Shown piece after piece: positions 35,828 to 45,257 of a stretch of 64,000 bases of DNA. Both the position numbers and the translations under genes were made by a program. Source of the DNA: Microbacterium hydrocarbonoxydans (GTDB lineage: Bacteria; Actinomycetota; Actinomycetes; Actinomycetales; Microbacteriaceae); contig NZ_LR882982.1 in assembly GCF_904831005.1 (NCBI RefSeq), positions 434,001 through 498,000 on the forward strand. The letters run 5' to 3'. A model generated the notes under the pieces. That model saw only the letters and a program-made list of their open reading frames with translations. It was not told the origin of the DNA and did no database searches. Within the stretch, counting starts at the first letter, position 1. Every line of letters starts with the position of its first letter.

Positions 35828-36568
35828 ATGGCCCTCCCCACGCGTGCCGCCGCTGCTCTGTCAGCCGCCGCCCTGTCTGCCGTCGCAGTACTGCTGTTCG
35901 CCGGATGCACGGCGGGCCCAGGATCCACGGCTCCGAGCTCCACGCCCGTGCCTTCGAGCTCGGCCGACGCCGATGCCGACGACGTCGACGACATGGAGGC
36001 GGCGATCCTCGACGACGGTCGCCTGTTCGCCGTGATGACCTGGGGATCGTCGACCTGCGTTCCCCAGGTGGACACGGTGTCGGCCACTGGCCAGACGGTG
36101 TCGGTCGAACTCGTCGAGACCGACGCGAATGCCGTGTGCACGGCCGACATGACGCAGCGTGCCAGCGTGGGCGCGCTCCCCGAAGGGGTCGATCCCACGA
36201 AGGAGATCTCCCTGCAGGTCACCTACGGAGACGTGTCCGACGACATCGACGTCGACGGCGATGCCTCGTTCACGGGAACACCCGGATCGTCGACCGAGTA
36301 CATGCCCTCGGCGGCCTGGTTCGACGACGGCTCGCTCGTGCTGCTCACCTGGGGCTCGTCGGGGTGCCCTCCGGTGCTGCAGGAGCTCTCGGCGTCGGGG
36401 GCGACGGGAACGGCGACGTTCGTCACCGACGATGACAAGGCGTGCACCATGGACATGGCCCCGCGCGCGACCATCATCTCGTTCGGCGACGACCAGGTCG
36501 AGGACGACGACTTCACACTGACCCTGGTCGGCGGCGGCCTGGACGGCACTGTCTCGGTGCGCGGCTGA
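35828..36568 (+). CDS. Lipoprotein with an internal duplication
   Basis: A 246-residue secreted protein. The lipobox LLFAGC sits at residues 21-26, followed by a Ser/Thr/Pro-rich linker and an acidic stretch. The mature part is two similar halves of about 90 residues. Each has AxLDDG/AWFDDGxLx-x-TWGSS-x-C-x-P and ends with a CT-x-DM-x-x-RA strand, so each has a likely Cys pair. I do not recognise the family. It probably stays at the outer face of the membrane. Its stop abuts that of the diacylglycerol kinase gene. Confidence 0.83.
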   Translation: MALPTRAAAALSAAALSAVAVLLFAGCTAGPGSTAPSSTPVPSSSADADADDVDDMEAAILDDGRLFAVMTWGSSTCVPQVDTVSATGQTVSVELVETDANAVCTADMTQRASVGALPEGVDPTKEISLQVTYGDVSDDIDVDGDASFTGTPGSSTEYMPSAAWFDDGSLVLLTWGSSGCPPVLQELSASGATGTATFVTDDDKACTMDMAPRATIISFGDDQVEDDDFTLTLVGGGLDGTVSVRG

Positions 36569-37567
36569 TCAGAGCGCAGCCACCGGGTGCCCTGCGGGTA
36601 GGGCGAGCAGCAGCGCGCCGGGGTCGGCGCGGCACGTGACGCGCACGGCGAGACCGAATTCGTCGCCGTCGAGCTCGATGGGGATGGGTCGCGGTGCCGC
36701 GGCCTCGGCGGCCAGTCCGCGGAAGTAGTGCACCGACGCGTCACGCCCTCGCCGCTCGAGCACCCTGCGTCCTGCGCGGGAGCGCCGCAGCACAGAGTTG
36801 TCCCACCAGATCTTGCGCCACACGCCCAGCCAGCCGAGAACCCCGGCCGGCTGGATGACGGCGACGTCGAGCGTTCCGTCGGTGATCGACGCATCCGGGA
36901 TGAGAGCGATGCCGGCAGGCAGCGTGCCGCAGTTCGCGAACAGGATGCTGTGCACCTTGGTGGTGTGCAGCCTGCCGTCGTCGATCTGGAAGACCGCGCG
37001 GAAGGGCTCGGCGGTGACGAGCGACCGCGCGGCACCGTCGACATAGGCGATCCAGCCCATCGACTTCTTGAGGTCGGGTCGGGTGTTGGCGATCATGTCG
37101 GCGTCGAGGCCCATGCCGGCCAGCACCACATAGGCGTGCTCCTGGCTCTCGCCGTTCGCGCGGGTGAGGCGTGCCCAGCCGATGTCGATCGGATGACGGA
37201 AGTCGCCGAGCGCCGCGCGGATCATCTCATCGGGATCGGCGAGAGGAAGCCCGAGGTTTCGCGCGAGCAGATTCCCTGTTCCGCTGGGCAGGATCGCGAG
37301 CGGAACACCGCTGCCTGCGATGGCCTCGGACACGGCGCGCACGGTTCCGTCGCCGCCTGCCACGAGAATCACCGAGACGCCGCGTGCCAGTGCCAGCGCG
37401 GTGACGCCCTGCCCGGCGTCGTCGATCGTGGTCGGGTAGAACGCGGGGCGTTCCCACCCCGCATCGCTCGACAGCGAACGGACGCGTTCGCGAAGGTGCT
37501 TTTCGTCGACCTTGATGGGGTTGTAGATGAGTGCCGCCTGCCGTCGGACGGGGGCGCTCTGGGTCAT
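36569..37567 (-). CDS. Diacylglycerol/lipid kinase (DagK family)
   Basis: A 332-residue cytosolic lipid kinase. VSVILVAGGDGTVRAVSEAI carries the GGDGT nucleotide-binding loop, followed by LAILPSGTGNLLARNLGLP, a hallmark of bacterial diacylglycerol kinases and YegS-like proteins. It may recycle diacylglycerol from lipoteichoic or lipoprotein metabolism, which fits the nearby cls. Exact lipid is not shown. Confidence 0.9.
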   Translation of the reverse strand: MTQSAPVRRQAALIYNPIKVDEKHLRERVRSLSSDAGWERPAFYPTTIDDAGQGVTALALARGVSVILVAGGDGTVRAVSEAIAGSGVPLAILPSGTGNLLARNLGLPLADPDEMIRAALGDFRHPIDIGWARLTRANGESQEHAYVVLAGMGLDADMIANTRPDLKKSMGWIAYVDGAARSLVTAEPFRAVFQIDDGRLHTTKVHSILFANCGTLPAGIALIPDASITDGTLDVAVIQPAGVLGWLGVWRKIWWDNSVLRRSRAGRRVLERRGRDASVHYFRGLAAEAAAPRPIPIELDGDEFGLAVRVTCRADPGALLLALPAGHPVAAL

Positions 37568-37622
37568 GGCGCTACTCTAGCCGCGCGGCTGACGCGCCCG
37601 GCGCGCACCATAGACTTGATGG

Positions 37623-38906
37623 ATGATCGACCTCGCACTCCTCCGCGACAATCCGGAGATCGTCCGCCGTTCTCAGGCCGCCCGTGGCAATGACCAGGGC
37701 ACCGTCGACATCGCACTCGAGGCCGACCGATCGCGTCGCGCGGCGCTGGCCGCATTCGAAGAGCTGAGGGCCGAACAGAACGCGTTCGGCAAGCAGGTCG
37801 CCAAGGCGCCGAAGGAAGAGAAGGCGGCCCTCGTCGCGCAGGTTAAGGACCTGGCCGAGCGCGTCAAGCAGGCGCAGCAGGTCGCAGGCGAGGCCGTCGC
37901 CACGGCATCCGCCGCTCTCGCGCGCATCGAGAACGTCGTCGTCGACGGCGTGCCCGCCGGTGGCGAGGCGGACTTCGTCGAACTGCGACGCGTGGGCGAG
38001 GTGCCCTCATTCGGATTCGAGCCCCGCGATCATCTCGAGATCGGCGAGATCCTCGGAGCGATCGACATGGAGCGCGGAGCGAAGGTGTCGGGCGCTCGCT
38101 TCTACTTCTTGCGAGGCATCGGGGCGCGCCTCGAGATCGCGCTCATGAACCTCGCGCTCGACAAGGCGCTGCAGAACGGCTTCGTCCCGCTGATCACGCC
38201 GACCCTGGTGCGTCCGGAGATCATGCAGGGCACCGGATTCCTCGGCGAGCACGCCGACGAGGTCTACCACCTCGACAAGGACGACGATCTGTATCTGGTC
38301 GGCACGAGCGAGGTGGCCCTCGCCGGATATCACAAGGACGAGATCCTCGACCTCTCAGACGGTGCGCTGCGGTACGCCGGATGGTCGACCTGCTACCGCC
38401 GCGAGGCCGGATCGCACGGCAAGGACACCCGGGGGATCATCCGGGTGCACCAGTTCAACAAGCTCGAGATGTTCGTCTACACGACGCCGGAGGATGCCGA
38501 GGCGGAGCACCTGCGCCTGGTGGCGCTGCAGGAGGAGATGCTGACCTCGCTCGGTCTCGCCTACCGCGTGATCGACGTGGCTGCGGGAGACCTCGGGTCC
38601 AGCGCCGCGCGCAAGTACGACATCGAGGCCTGGGTGCCCACGCAGGGCGCGTTCCGCGAACTGACCTCGACATCGAACTGCACGACCTATCAGGCCCGTC
38701 GTCTCGACATCAGGCACCGCCCCGAGGCCCACGACGGTCAGACGGCGAAGACGCAGCCCGTCGCGACTCTGAACGGCACGCTCGCCACGACCCGCTGGAT
38801 CGTGGCCCTGCTCGAGACCCACCAGCAGGCCGACGGCTCGGTGCGCGTGCCCGAGGTGCTGCGACCGTATCTGGGCGGCCTCGAGGTGCTGGAGCCGTCG
38901 GCATGA
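37623..38906 (+). CDS. serS: Seryl-tRNA synthetase
   Basis: A 427-residue class II synthetase. It has an N-terminal helical coiled-coil arm (about 27-105) and a catalytic core with [14 protein letters not shown], the motif 2 region [20 protein letters not shown] and a C-terminal [16 protein letters not shown] motif 3. It is followed by an overlapping HAD gene and then tRNA-Ser, so charging enzyme and substrate tRNA are neighbours. Confidence 0.97.
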   Translation: MIDLALLRDNPEIVRRSQAARGNDQGTVDIALEADRSRRAALAAFEELRAEQNAFGKQVAKAPKEEKAALVAQVKDLAERVKQAQQVAGEAVATASAALARIENVVVDGVPAGGEADFVELRRVGEVPSFGFEPRDHLEIGEILGAIDMERGAKVSGARFYFLRGIGARLEIALMNLALDKALQNGFVPLITPTLVRPEIMQGTGFLGEHADEVYHLDKDDDLYLVGTSEVALAGYHKDEILDLSDGALRYAGWSTCYRREAGSHGKDTRGIIRVHQFNKLEMFVYTTPEDAEAEHLRLVALQEEMLTSLGLAYRVIDVAAGDLGSSAARKYDIEAWVPTQGAFRELTSTSNCTTYQARRLDIRHRPEAHDGQTAKTQPVATLNGTLATTRWIVALLETHQQADGSVRVPEVLRPYLGGLEVLEPSA

Positions 38907-39724
38907 CCGATTCCTGGCTCGTCGGCCTCGACGTCGACGGCACGATCCTGCTGCAGGACGAGACGATGAGCCCCGGTGTGCCCGAGGCCGTCGCAAGAGT
39001 GCGGGACGCCGGCCACGAGGTGACGATCGCCACGGGTCGCAGCTGGATGGCGACGCGGCGCTACGTCGAGCAGCTCGAGCTGACCGCGGAGTTCGTGGTG
39101 TGCTCGAACGGCGCGGTCACCATGCGGCGTGTCGGCGACGAGTGGGAGCGGTGGCACATCGAGACGTTCGATCCGTCTCCTGTGCTCGCGCTGCTGCGTG
39201 ATCGCCTGCCCGATGCCCGGTACATGGTCGAGCTCGGAGACGGCAAGCGCCTGTACACCCAGCACTTGGACGACTGGACCCTCGACGGCGGACGCCAGGT
39301 CGACTTCGACGAGCTCGCCGCCGAACCGGTGTCGCGCATCGTCGTGGTCTCGCCCGGGCACGATGAAGACGACTTCCACCGTCTCGTCGCGGATGCGGGT
39401 CTCAACGAGGTGTCGTACGCGATCGGCTGGACTGCGTGGCTCGACATCGCTCCGCAGGGCGTCGACAAGGGAACCGCTCTCGAGCGCGTGCGCACCGAGC
39501 TCGGATTCGAGCGCGGGCGAGTGCTCGTGGCCGGAGACGGGCGCAACGACATCGGCATGTTCGGGTGGGCGCTCGATCTCGACGGACGCGCGGTGGCCAT
39601 GGGGCAGGCACCCGACGAGGTCAAAGCCGCAGCGGGAGAGGTGACCGCGGATGTCGATGCGGGCGGCCTCGCGGCCGCGCTCGACACGCTTCCAGCAGCC
39701 GCCCAGGTCAGCGCGGGAGAATAG
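38903..39724 (+). CDS. HAD-family (Cof-type) hydrolase
   Basis: A 273-residue phosphatase of the Cof/YbiV class. HAD motifs are GLDVDGTIL (I), TIATGRS (II), the Lys in GVDKGTAL and [12 protein letters not shown] (IV). It has a C2 cap between about 85 and 190. ATG 38903 overlaps the serS stop by four bases, so both are co-translated. Likely a sugar- or nucleotide-phosphate phosphatase; substrate unknown. Confidence 0.92.
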   Translation: MTDSWLVGLDVDGTILLQDETMSPGVPEAVARVRDAGHEVTIATGRSWMATRRYVEQLELTAEFVVCSNGAVTMRRVGDEWERWHIETFDPSPVLALLRDRLPDARYMVELGDGKRLYTQHLDDWTLDGGRQVDFDELAAEPVSRIVVVSPGHDEDDFHRLVADAGLNEVSYAIGWTAWLDIAPQGVDKGTALERVRTELGFERGRVLVAGDGRNDIGMFGWALDLDGRAVAMGQAPDEVKAAAGEVTADVDAGGLAAALDTLPAAAQVSAGE

Positions 39725-39766
39725 AACTCGGCTAGACTCACGGCTTGTCGGCAGATTCGTCTGTCG

Positions 39767-39851
39767 GGAGGGTTGTCCGAGCGGCCGATGGAGCTGGTCT
39801 TGAAAACCAGTGGGCAGAGATGTCTCGTGGGTTCGAATCCCACACCCTCCG
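39767..39851 (+). tRNA. tRNA-Ser (TGA)
   Basis: An 85-nt tRNA with a long variable arm, as expected for serine. The acceptor is GGAGGGT/ACCCTCC with discriminator G, the anticodon loop CTTGAAA gives TGA, and the T-arm is TGGGTTCGAATCCCA. No CCA is encoded. It lies 42 bp after the HAD gene of the serS operon. Confidence 0.97.
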
Positions 39852-39902
39852 CTTCTTGAGCACGGTGTCCCCACACCGGAACGCCGAACCGAAAGGCCCC
39901 GA

Positions 39903-41171
39903 GTGAGTCAGAACACCCGCCGCCGCCGCACCGTCGCCCGCCATGGGCAGCAGAAGACCCCCGGTGCCGTCAGCCAGCTTCTGAAGTTCATCGCGATCGG
40001 CCTCGCGGTCGTGCTCGTGAGCGGATTCGGAGTCGCCGCGTACATCGTGTACGACCTGTCGAGCACGGTGTCGGCCAACGCCGTCGACCTCGACGGCCAA
40101 GAGGATCTGCCGCCGGACATCAGCGCGTACGAGGGCGGATTCAATCTGCTGCTCACCGGTGTGGATGCCTGTGAAGAGGCGTATGCGCAGTACTTCGGCG
40201 ATCGCTGCAGCGACGGAGAGTCCGAAGCGACGCTGAACGACGTGAATCTGCTCATGCACGTCTCGGAGGAGCCGCGTCGCATCACCGTCGTGAGCTTCCC
40301 CCGCGACATGATGATCCCGATTCCCGAGTGCGAAGACGCCGAGGGCAACGTGCACTCCGCCATGAGCAAGCAGCAGCTGAACGTCGCCTACACCGACGGC
40401 GGCCTGAACTGCGTCGCGAAGACGATCACGGATCTCACCGATCAGGATGTGCAGTTCGCCGCATCCGTGACCTTCGGTGGAGTGATCGAGATCACCAACG
40501 CCATCGGCGGCGTCGAGGTCTGCCTCGCCTCGCCGATCAAGGACCGCCACACGAGCCTCGATCTGCCGGCCGGAAACCACGTGATCGAGGGCCTCACCGC
40601 GCTGCAGTTCCTGCGCACCCGTCACGGCGTCGGCGACGGCAGCGACCTCGGCCGCATCGGCAACCAGCAGCAGTACATGTCGAGCCTGGCGCGCAAGCTC
40701 ATCAGCGGCGAGACCCTGGGCAACGTGCCGATGATGCTCAAGCTCGCCACGACCGGCCTCGACAACGTCGAGGCGAGCACGTCGCTCGCAGACCCGATGA
40801 AGATCGTGCAGATCGCGCTCGCGGTGAAGTCCGTTCCCTTCGAGGACATCGTGTTCCTGCAGTACCCGACCTTCACGGACCCGGACAACCCCAACCGCGT
40901 CGTGCCCGACAAGGCATCGGCCGAGACCATGTGGGACGCGATCAACGCGAACGCGCAGCTGCAGGTCACGCACGAGAACACGGCGAGCGACGGCGTCGTC
41001 CTGCAGGACCCGAACACGGGCGCGCCCGTCGAGGCGCCTGTCGAGGGAGCGCCCACCGAAGAGGTGCCGGACCCCGCCGCGACGACACCGGGCGTCGTCG
41101 CACTGCCGGACTCGATCAAGGGGAACTCCGCCGCGCAGCAGACCTGCTCCAACGGCCAGGTCGACCGCTGA
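39903..41171 (+). CDS. LytR-CpsA-Psr (LCP) family ligase
   Basis: A 422-residue membrane-anchored enzyme that attaches glycopolymers to peptidoglycan. GTG 39903 gives a cytosolic Arg-rich start, one helix (about 25-47) and an outside LCP domain: FNLLLTGVDA, then NDVNLLMHVSEEPRRITVVSFPRD and GGVIEITNAIGGVEV, and LRTRHGVGDGSDLGRIGNQQ carrying the catalytic Arg residues. A long Cys-containing insert after GVDACEEAY is notable. The Ala/Pro/Glu-rich end has no further domain. It converges with the TetR gene, 7 bp apart. Confidence 0.93.
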   Translation: MSQNTRRRRTVARHGQQKTPGAVSQLLKFIAIGLAVVLVSGFGVAAYIVYDLSSTVSANAVDLDGQEDLPPDISAYEGGFNLLLTGVDACEEAYAQYFGDRCSDGESEATLNDVNLLMHVSEEPRRITVVSFPRDMMIPIPECEDAEGNVHSAMSKQQLNVAYTDGGLNCVAKTITDLTDQDVQFAASVTFGGVIEITNAIGGVEVCLASPIKDRHTSLDLPAGNHVIEGLTALQFLRTRHGVGDGSDLGRIGNQQQYMSSLARKLISGETLGNVPMMLKLATTGLDNVEASTSLADPMKIVQIALAVKSVPFEDIVFLQYPTFTDPDNPNRVVPDKASAETMWDAINANAQLQVTHENTASDGVVLQDPNTGAPVEAPVEGAPTEEVPDPAATTPGVVALPDSIKGNSAAQQTCSNGQVDR

Positions 41172-41178
41172 CCCGACG

Positions 41179-41757
41179 TCAGGGGCTCTGCGGCGGATAG
41201 AGCACGTCGAGCAGGGCTTCGACGATCGCCGGCATGTCGACCGTGCGGTCGATCATCCACTGCAGCTGCAGGCCGTCGGCGACAGCCTGCACGATGCGAG
41301 CAGTGGTGTCGGCGTCGAGCACGGAGCGACGCAGCGGGTCCTCGTCGAAGCGCTGCCAGATCGTCTCGCGCAGCGTCTCACTGCGCTCCAGGAAGAACTC
41401 ATGGGCGGGATGTCCGGGGTCGACGGCGTCCACCGACAGCCGGGCGAACAGCTCGACGAGGCCCGGGGTCTCGGTGTTGCGGCGCACCACGTCGAGGAAC
41501 ACGGACTTCGCCTCGCCGGGCTCGACGCCCCGCGGGTCTCGGCCCACGTTCTCGTCGCGCTTGCGAAGCACCTCGGTGAGCAGCTCCTCCTTCGAGCCGA
41601 AGTAGTGCAGCAGGGCGGCCGGAGTGACGCCGACGACCTCAGCGATCTGCTTGAGGGAGGCGTGCTGGTAGCCCCGCGTCGCGATCACCTCGAGCGCGCT
41701 CTGCAGGATCTCCTCGCGTCGGGCGATGCCCTTCGCATATGAACCGCGTTGTGCCAT
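41179..41757 (-). CDS. TetR-family transcriptional regulator
   Basis: A 192-residue regulator with an N-terminal HTH: LKQIAEVVGVTPAALLHYFGSKEELL. The C-terminal ligand domain is not assignable. It follows the uronate operon on the same strand with a 54-bp gap after the aldehyde dehydrogenase, so it may be the last gene of that operon or a separate unit. Its target is unknown. Confidence 0.9.
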   Translation of the reverse strand: MAQRGSYAKGIARREEILQSALEVIATRGYQHASLKQIAEVVGVTPAALLHYFGSKEELLTEVLRKRDENVGRDPRGVEPGEAKSVFLDVVRRNTETPGLVELFARLSVDAVDPGHPAHEFFLERSETLRETIWQRFDEDPLRRSVLDADTTARIVQAVADGLQLQWMIDRTVDMPAIVEALLDVLYPPQSP

Positions 41758-41811
41758 GCCTCGACCCTAATCCTGAACGCCGGTAGAGATCGAGCGGGGC
41801 GCAGGATCCGC

Positions 41812-43254
41812 TCAGGACGGGAGCACGAGCACGCCGTTGCGTCGGTGCGGCAGGCGTGCGAGGGCCTCGTCGCGCAGGGACTCCGGCAGCAGCGCCTCGG
41901 GTGCGTCCTGGAATGCCAGGGGACGCAGGAACCGGCGGATCGCGGAGGCGCCGACCGAGGTGTGCAGCGAGGTCGTCGCGGGCCAGGGGCCACCGTGCTG
42001 CTGCGACCACGTCACCGCGACGCCGGTCGGCCAGCCTGCGAAGAGCACGCGGCCCGCCCGCTCCTGCAAGAGCTCGAGCGTCTCGGCGGGGTCTTCGTCG
42101 GGCTCGGCGTGCAGCGTGGCCGTCAGGCTTCCCTGAACGCGGGAGAGGGCGGTGTGCAGGTCGTCGTCCGAGTCGTAGCGCACGAGCAGCGTGACCGGAC
42201 CGAAGCACTCTTCGAGGAGCACCTCGGGTCGATCCGCGACCGCGCGCGCATCGGTGAGCAGGGCGACGGGTCGCACGCCGGCGACCTCGACGCCCTCGGC
42301 CACGACCTGCACGGACGGGTCGTCCTCGAGGTGCGCGAGGCCCGTGGGGAAGGCGTCGGTGATGCGTTCGGTGAGCAGCGGTCCGCCCGAGGCCGAGGGC
42401 ACATGCGCCGCGAGCAGGTCTTCGAAGCCTGCGCCCGCAGGCACGAACACGACGCCCGGCTTGGTGCAGAACTGTCCCACGCCCAGCGTGAAGGAGCCGG
42501 CCAGCCCCTGGGCGAGAGCTTCGCCACGGGCGACGACCGCGGCCTCGGTGATGACCACCGGGTTGATGCTGCCCAGCTCTCCGTAGAACGGGATGGGATC
42601 GGGACGCCCCGATGCGAGGTCGAACAGCGCCCGCCCGCCCGAGACGGATCCCGTGAAGCCCGCGGCGCGGATGAGCGGGTGCTGCACGAGCGCGTTGCCC
42701 GCCTCGCGTCCTTCGACGAGGGCGAGAGAGCCGGCGGGAGCACCGGCCGCATCGAGAGCGGCGGCGACGAGCTCGGCCGTGCGCACCGACAGGCGCGGGT
42801 GGCCGGAATGAGCCTTCACGATCACCGGGTTGCCCGCAGCGAGCGCCGATGCCGTGTCGCCTCCGCCCACCGAGAACGCGAACGGGAAGTTCGATGCCGA
42901 GAAGACGGCGACGGGGCCGAGCGCGGTCAGCAGTCGGCGCAGCTCGGGGCGTGGAGGAGTGGCTGCGGGATCCGCATCGTCGACGGTGAGCTCGAGGTAC
43001 GACCCCTCCTCGACGACGGTCGCGAAGAGCCGCAGCTGGCCGCTGGTGCGTGCCACCTCGCCCGTCAGTCGGGGAGCGCCGAGACGTGTCTCCTCGTCGG
43101 CGATCGCGACCAGTTCGGCCACGTTCGCGTCGAGCGCGTCGGCGGCGGCACGCAGCCAGGCCGCTCTGTCGGTCGCCGAGGAGCGGCGCCAGACCGGGGC
43201 CGCCGCGGCGGCGGCGCGGACGATCGCATCGAGGTCTGCGGGGGAGGTGGTCAC
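41812..43254 (-). CDS. 2,5-dioxovalerate (alpha-ketoglutarate semialdehyde) dehydrogenase
   Basis: A 480-residue aldehyde dehydrogenase; GTG 43254 overlaps the upstream stop by four bases. The catalytic Cys263 is in GQFCTKPG and Glu226 in YGELGSINP, an arrangement seen in ketoglutarate semialdehyde dehydrogenases. SASNFPFAFSVGGGDTASAL and FTGSVSGGRALFD match that branch. It should oxidise the product of the adjacent KDG dehydratase to 2-oxoglutarate. Confidence 0.92.
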   Translation of the reverse strand: MTTSPADLDAIVRAAAAAAPVWRRSSATDRAAWLRAAADALDANVAELVAIADEETRLGAPRLTGEVARTSGQLRLFATVVEEGSYLELTVDDADPAATPPRPELRRLLTALGPVAVFSASNFPFAFSVGGGDTASALAAGNPVIVKAHSGHPRLSVRTAELVAAALDAAGAPAGSLALVEGREAGNALVQHPLIRAAGFTGSVSGGRALFDLASGRPDPIPFYGELGSINPVVITEAAVVARGEALAQGLAGSFTLGVGQFCTKPGVVFVPAGAGFEDLLAAHVPSASGGPLLTERITDAFPTGLAHLEDDPSVQVVAEGVEVAGVRPVALLTDARAVADRPEVLLEECFGPVTLLVRYDSDDDLHTALSRVQGSLTATLHAEPDEDPAETLELLQERAGRVLFAGWPTGVAVTWSQQHGGPWPATTSLHTSVGASAIRRFLRPLAFQDAPEALLPESLRDEALARLPHRRNGVLVLPS

Positions 43255-44351
43255 GAGGGGTCCTTTCCGGCGGTGAGCAGGGGGGAGAAGCGGAGGCCGA
43301 GACCGAGATGATCGTTCTCGGTCAGGTGGCCGTCGGCGATCGATACGGGAGACGGGTCCACGAGCGCGCCGAGCTCGCCGAAGCCGGCATCCTCGACGTC
43401 TTCGACCAGCACCTCGTGCGCGGACTCGGGAAGTGCGAGGGCGAGCTGCCCCGAGAGCTCGGGGAGGAGGTGCGGATGCAGCGCCGCATCGTGCGAGGCG
43501 GCGAGCTCGGCGATGCGCAGGAACGGCGTGATGCCGCCGACCCGCACGATGTTGGGCTGGACGATGTGCGCGGCGCCCGCGCGGAGGAAGTCCGCGAAGC
43601 GGTGCACGGTGTGAAGGTTCTCTCCGAGCGCGATCGGCACGTCGATCCGCCGGGCGAGCTCGGCGTGACCTGCGAGATCGTCGGCGCGCAGCGGCTCCTC
43701 GATCCAGGCGAGGCCGAAGCGCGAGAGGGCATCGACAGAGGCCGTCGCGCGGTCGAGGTCCCATCGCTGGTTCGCGTCGATCATCAGCGCGCGATCCGGC
43801 CCGAGCAGTTCCCGCACGGCGCCGACGCGTTCGAGGTCCTCGTGGAGGTCGGGCTTGCCGACCTTGATCTTCACGGCGTCGAAGCCGGCATCGATCCAGC
43901 GCTGCACCTGCGCGAGCAGCTCGTCGAGCGAGTAGTGCAGATTGACGCCCGAGCCGTATCCGCGCACGCGTTCGCGCTGTCGCCCCAGCACCTGCGACAC
44001 GGAGACGCCCGCCGAGCGCGCCTCGGCATCCCACAGGGCGAGGTCGAGTCCTGCCAGCGCGATCGTCGTGATCCCGCCGCCACCGGCTTCGTGCAGGTGC
44101 TCCCAGAGGCCCTGCCAGGCCTCGCCGGGTGCGGCAGGGCGGCCGAGGCAGGCCGGGGCGATGTCTTGTTCGAGGAGCGCGTGCACGGCGGGAGCGCCGA
44201 TCTGCGGGCTCCAGGAGAAGCCCCATCCCTCCGCTCCGTCCGACCGCACGACGTGGGTGGAGATGATGCCGACCGAGGTCACGTCGGCAGCCCACGGACG
44301 CGTCAGCGGCACGCGCTGCAGACGCGTGGTCAGACTCCGTATCGTCGTCAC
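43251..44351 (-). CDS. Enolase-superfamily sugar-acid dehydratase or lactone cycloisomerase
   Basis: A 366-residue enolase-superfamily barrel. Active-site residues are visible: Lys161 and Lys163 in VKIKVG, Asp192 and Asn194 in MIDAN, Glu218 in WIEEPL, Glu244 in LGENL and His292/His294 in LHPHL. In this operon, between a uronate dehydrogenase-like protein and KDG dehydratase, the fitting step is either galactarate/glucarate dehydration or galactarolactone ring opening. I cannot separate the two from sequence. Overlaps its neighbours by four bases on each side. Confidence 0.87.
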   Translation of the reverse strand: MTTIRSLTTRLQRVPLTRPWAADVTSVGIISTHVVRSDGAEGWGFSWSPQIGAPAVHALLEQDIAPACLGRPAAPGEAWQGLWEHLHEAGGGGITTIALAGLDLALWDAEARSAGVSVSQVLGRQRERVRGYGSGVNLHYSLDELLAQVQRWIDAGFDAVKIKVGKPDLHEDLERVGAVRELLGPDRALMIDANQRWDLDRATASVDALSRFGLAWIEEPLRADDLAGHAELARRIDVPIALGENLHTVHRFADFLRAGAAHIVQPNIVRVGGITPFLRIAELAASHDAALHPHLLPELSGQLALALPESAHEVLVEDVEDAGFGELGALVDPSPVSIADGHLTENDHLGLGLRFSPLLTAGKDPS

Positions 44352-45247
44352 AGCAGCGCGCGGCCCGCCGCGAGGATCTCGGCCAGGCGCGCCTCCTGCG
44401 CGGGCGTGGGGTCGACAAGGGGTGCGCGCACCGGCCCGACCGCGAGCCCGGAGAGCCGGAGCCCTGCCTTGATCAGCGAGACGCCGAAGCCGGGCGTCTC
44501 GTCGCGCAGTTCGACGAGCGGGCGGTAGAAGCCGTCGAGCAGGGCGAGGCGTCGCTCCTCATCGCCGTCGGCGTAGGCGCGATAGTACGCGTTCGCGATG
44601 TCGGGTGCCATCGCGAACGCCGCCGACGAGTAGAGCGGAACGCCGATGCCGCGGTACGCGGCCTGCGTGAGCTCGGCCGTGAGCAGGCCGTTGAAGAACG
44701 CGAAGTCCGAGCGTCCCTCCTCGGCGACCGCGCGCACGATCAGCTGGGTCGCGCCGATGTCGCCGGTGCCGTCCTTGAATCCGACGACGCGAGGGTTCGC
44801 CACGAGTCGGCGCACGGTCTCGACCGAATACTGCGCACTGCCGCGGTGGTAGACGATAACCGGCAGATCAGCGGCATCGGCGATCTGCTCGACGTAGGCC
44901 GCGAGACCCTGTTGCGTGCCGCCGACGAGGTACGGCGGCAGCACGAGCAGTCCGTCGGCCCCCGCGTCCGCCGCCGCCCGCGCGACCTCGATCGCATGTC
45001 CGAGCGGCCCGCCGGCACCGGCGATCACGGGCACGCGGCCGGCCACCGCGGTCACGGCGGTGCGGACGACCGCCGCGGCCTCGCTCGCCGAGAGAGCGTG
45101 GAACTCGCCGGTGCCGCACGCGGGGAACACGCCGCCCGCACCGGCCTCGACGCCGGTGGCGACGTGGGCGGCGAGCAGGTCGTGGTCGATCGTGCCGTCG
45201 GTGGTGAACGGAGTCACCGGGAAGAAGAGGATTCCATCGAAGTCCAT
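44348..45247 (-). CDS. kdgD: 5-dehydro-4-deoxyglucarate dehydratase
   Basis: A 299-residue DapA-family aldolase-fold enzyme that turns 5-keto-4-deoxy-glucarate into 2,5-dioxovalerate, CO2 and water. The N-terminus MDFDGILFFPVTPF is typical of KdgD. The Schiff-base Lys158 lies in VVGFKDGTGD with Tyr133 in IVYHR. ATG 45247 follows AAAGG. It starts 10 bp after the uronate dehydrogenase gene. Confidence 0.92.
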   Translation of the reverse strand: MDFDGILFFPVTPFTTDGTIDHDLLAAHVATGVEAGAGGVFPACGTGEFHALSASEAAAVVRTAVTAVAGRVPVIAGAGGPLGHAIEVARAAADAGADGLLVLPPYLVGGTQQGLAAYVEQIADAADLPVIVYHRGSAQYSVETVRRLVANPRVVGFKDGTGDIGATQLIVRAVAEEGRSDFAFFNGLLTAELTQAAYRGIGVPLYSSAAFAMAPDIANAYYRAYADGDEERRLALLDGFYRPLVELRDETPGFGVSLIKAGLRLSGLAVGPVRAPLVDPTPAQEARLAEILAAGRALL

Positions 45248-45257
45248 GTCGAGCCTT

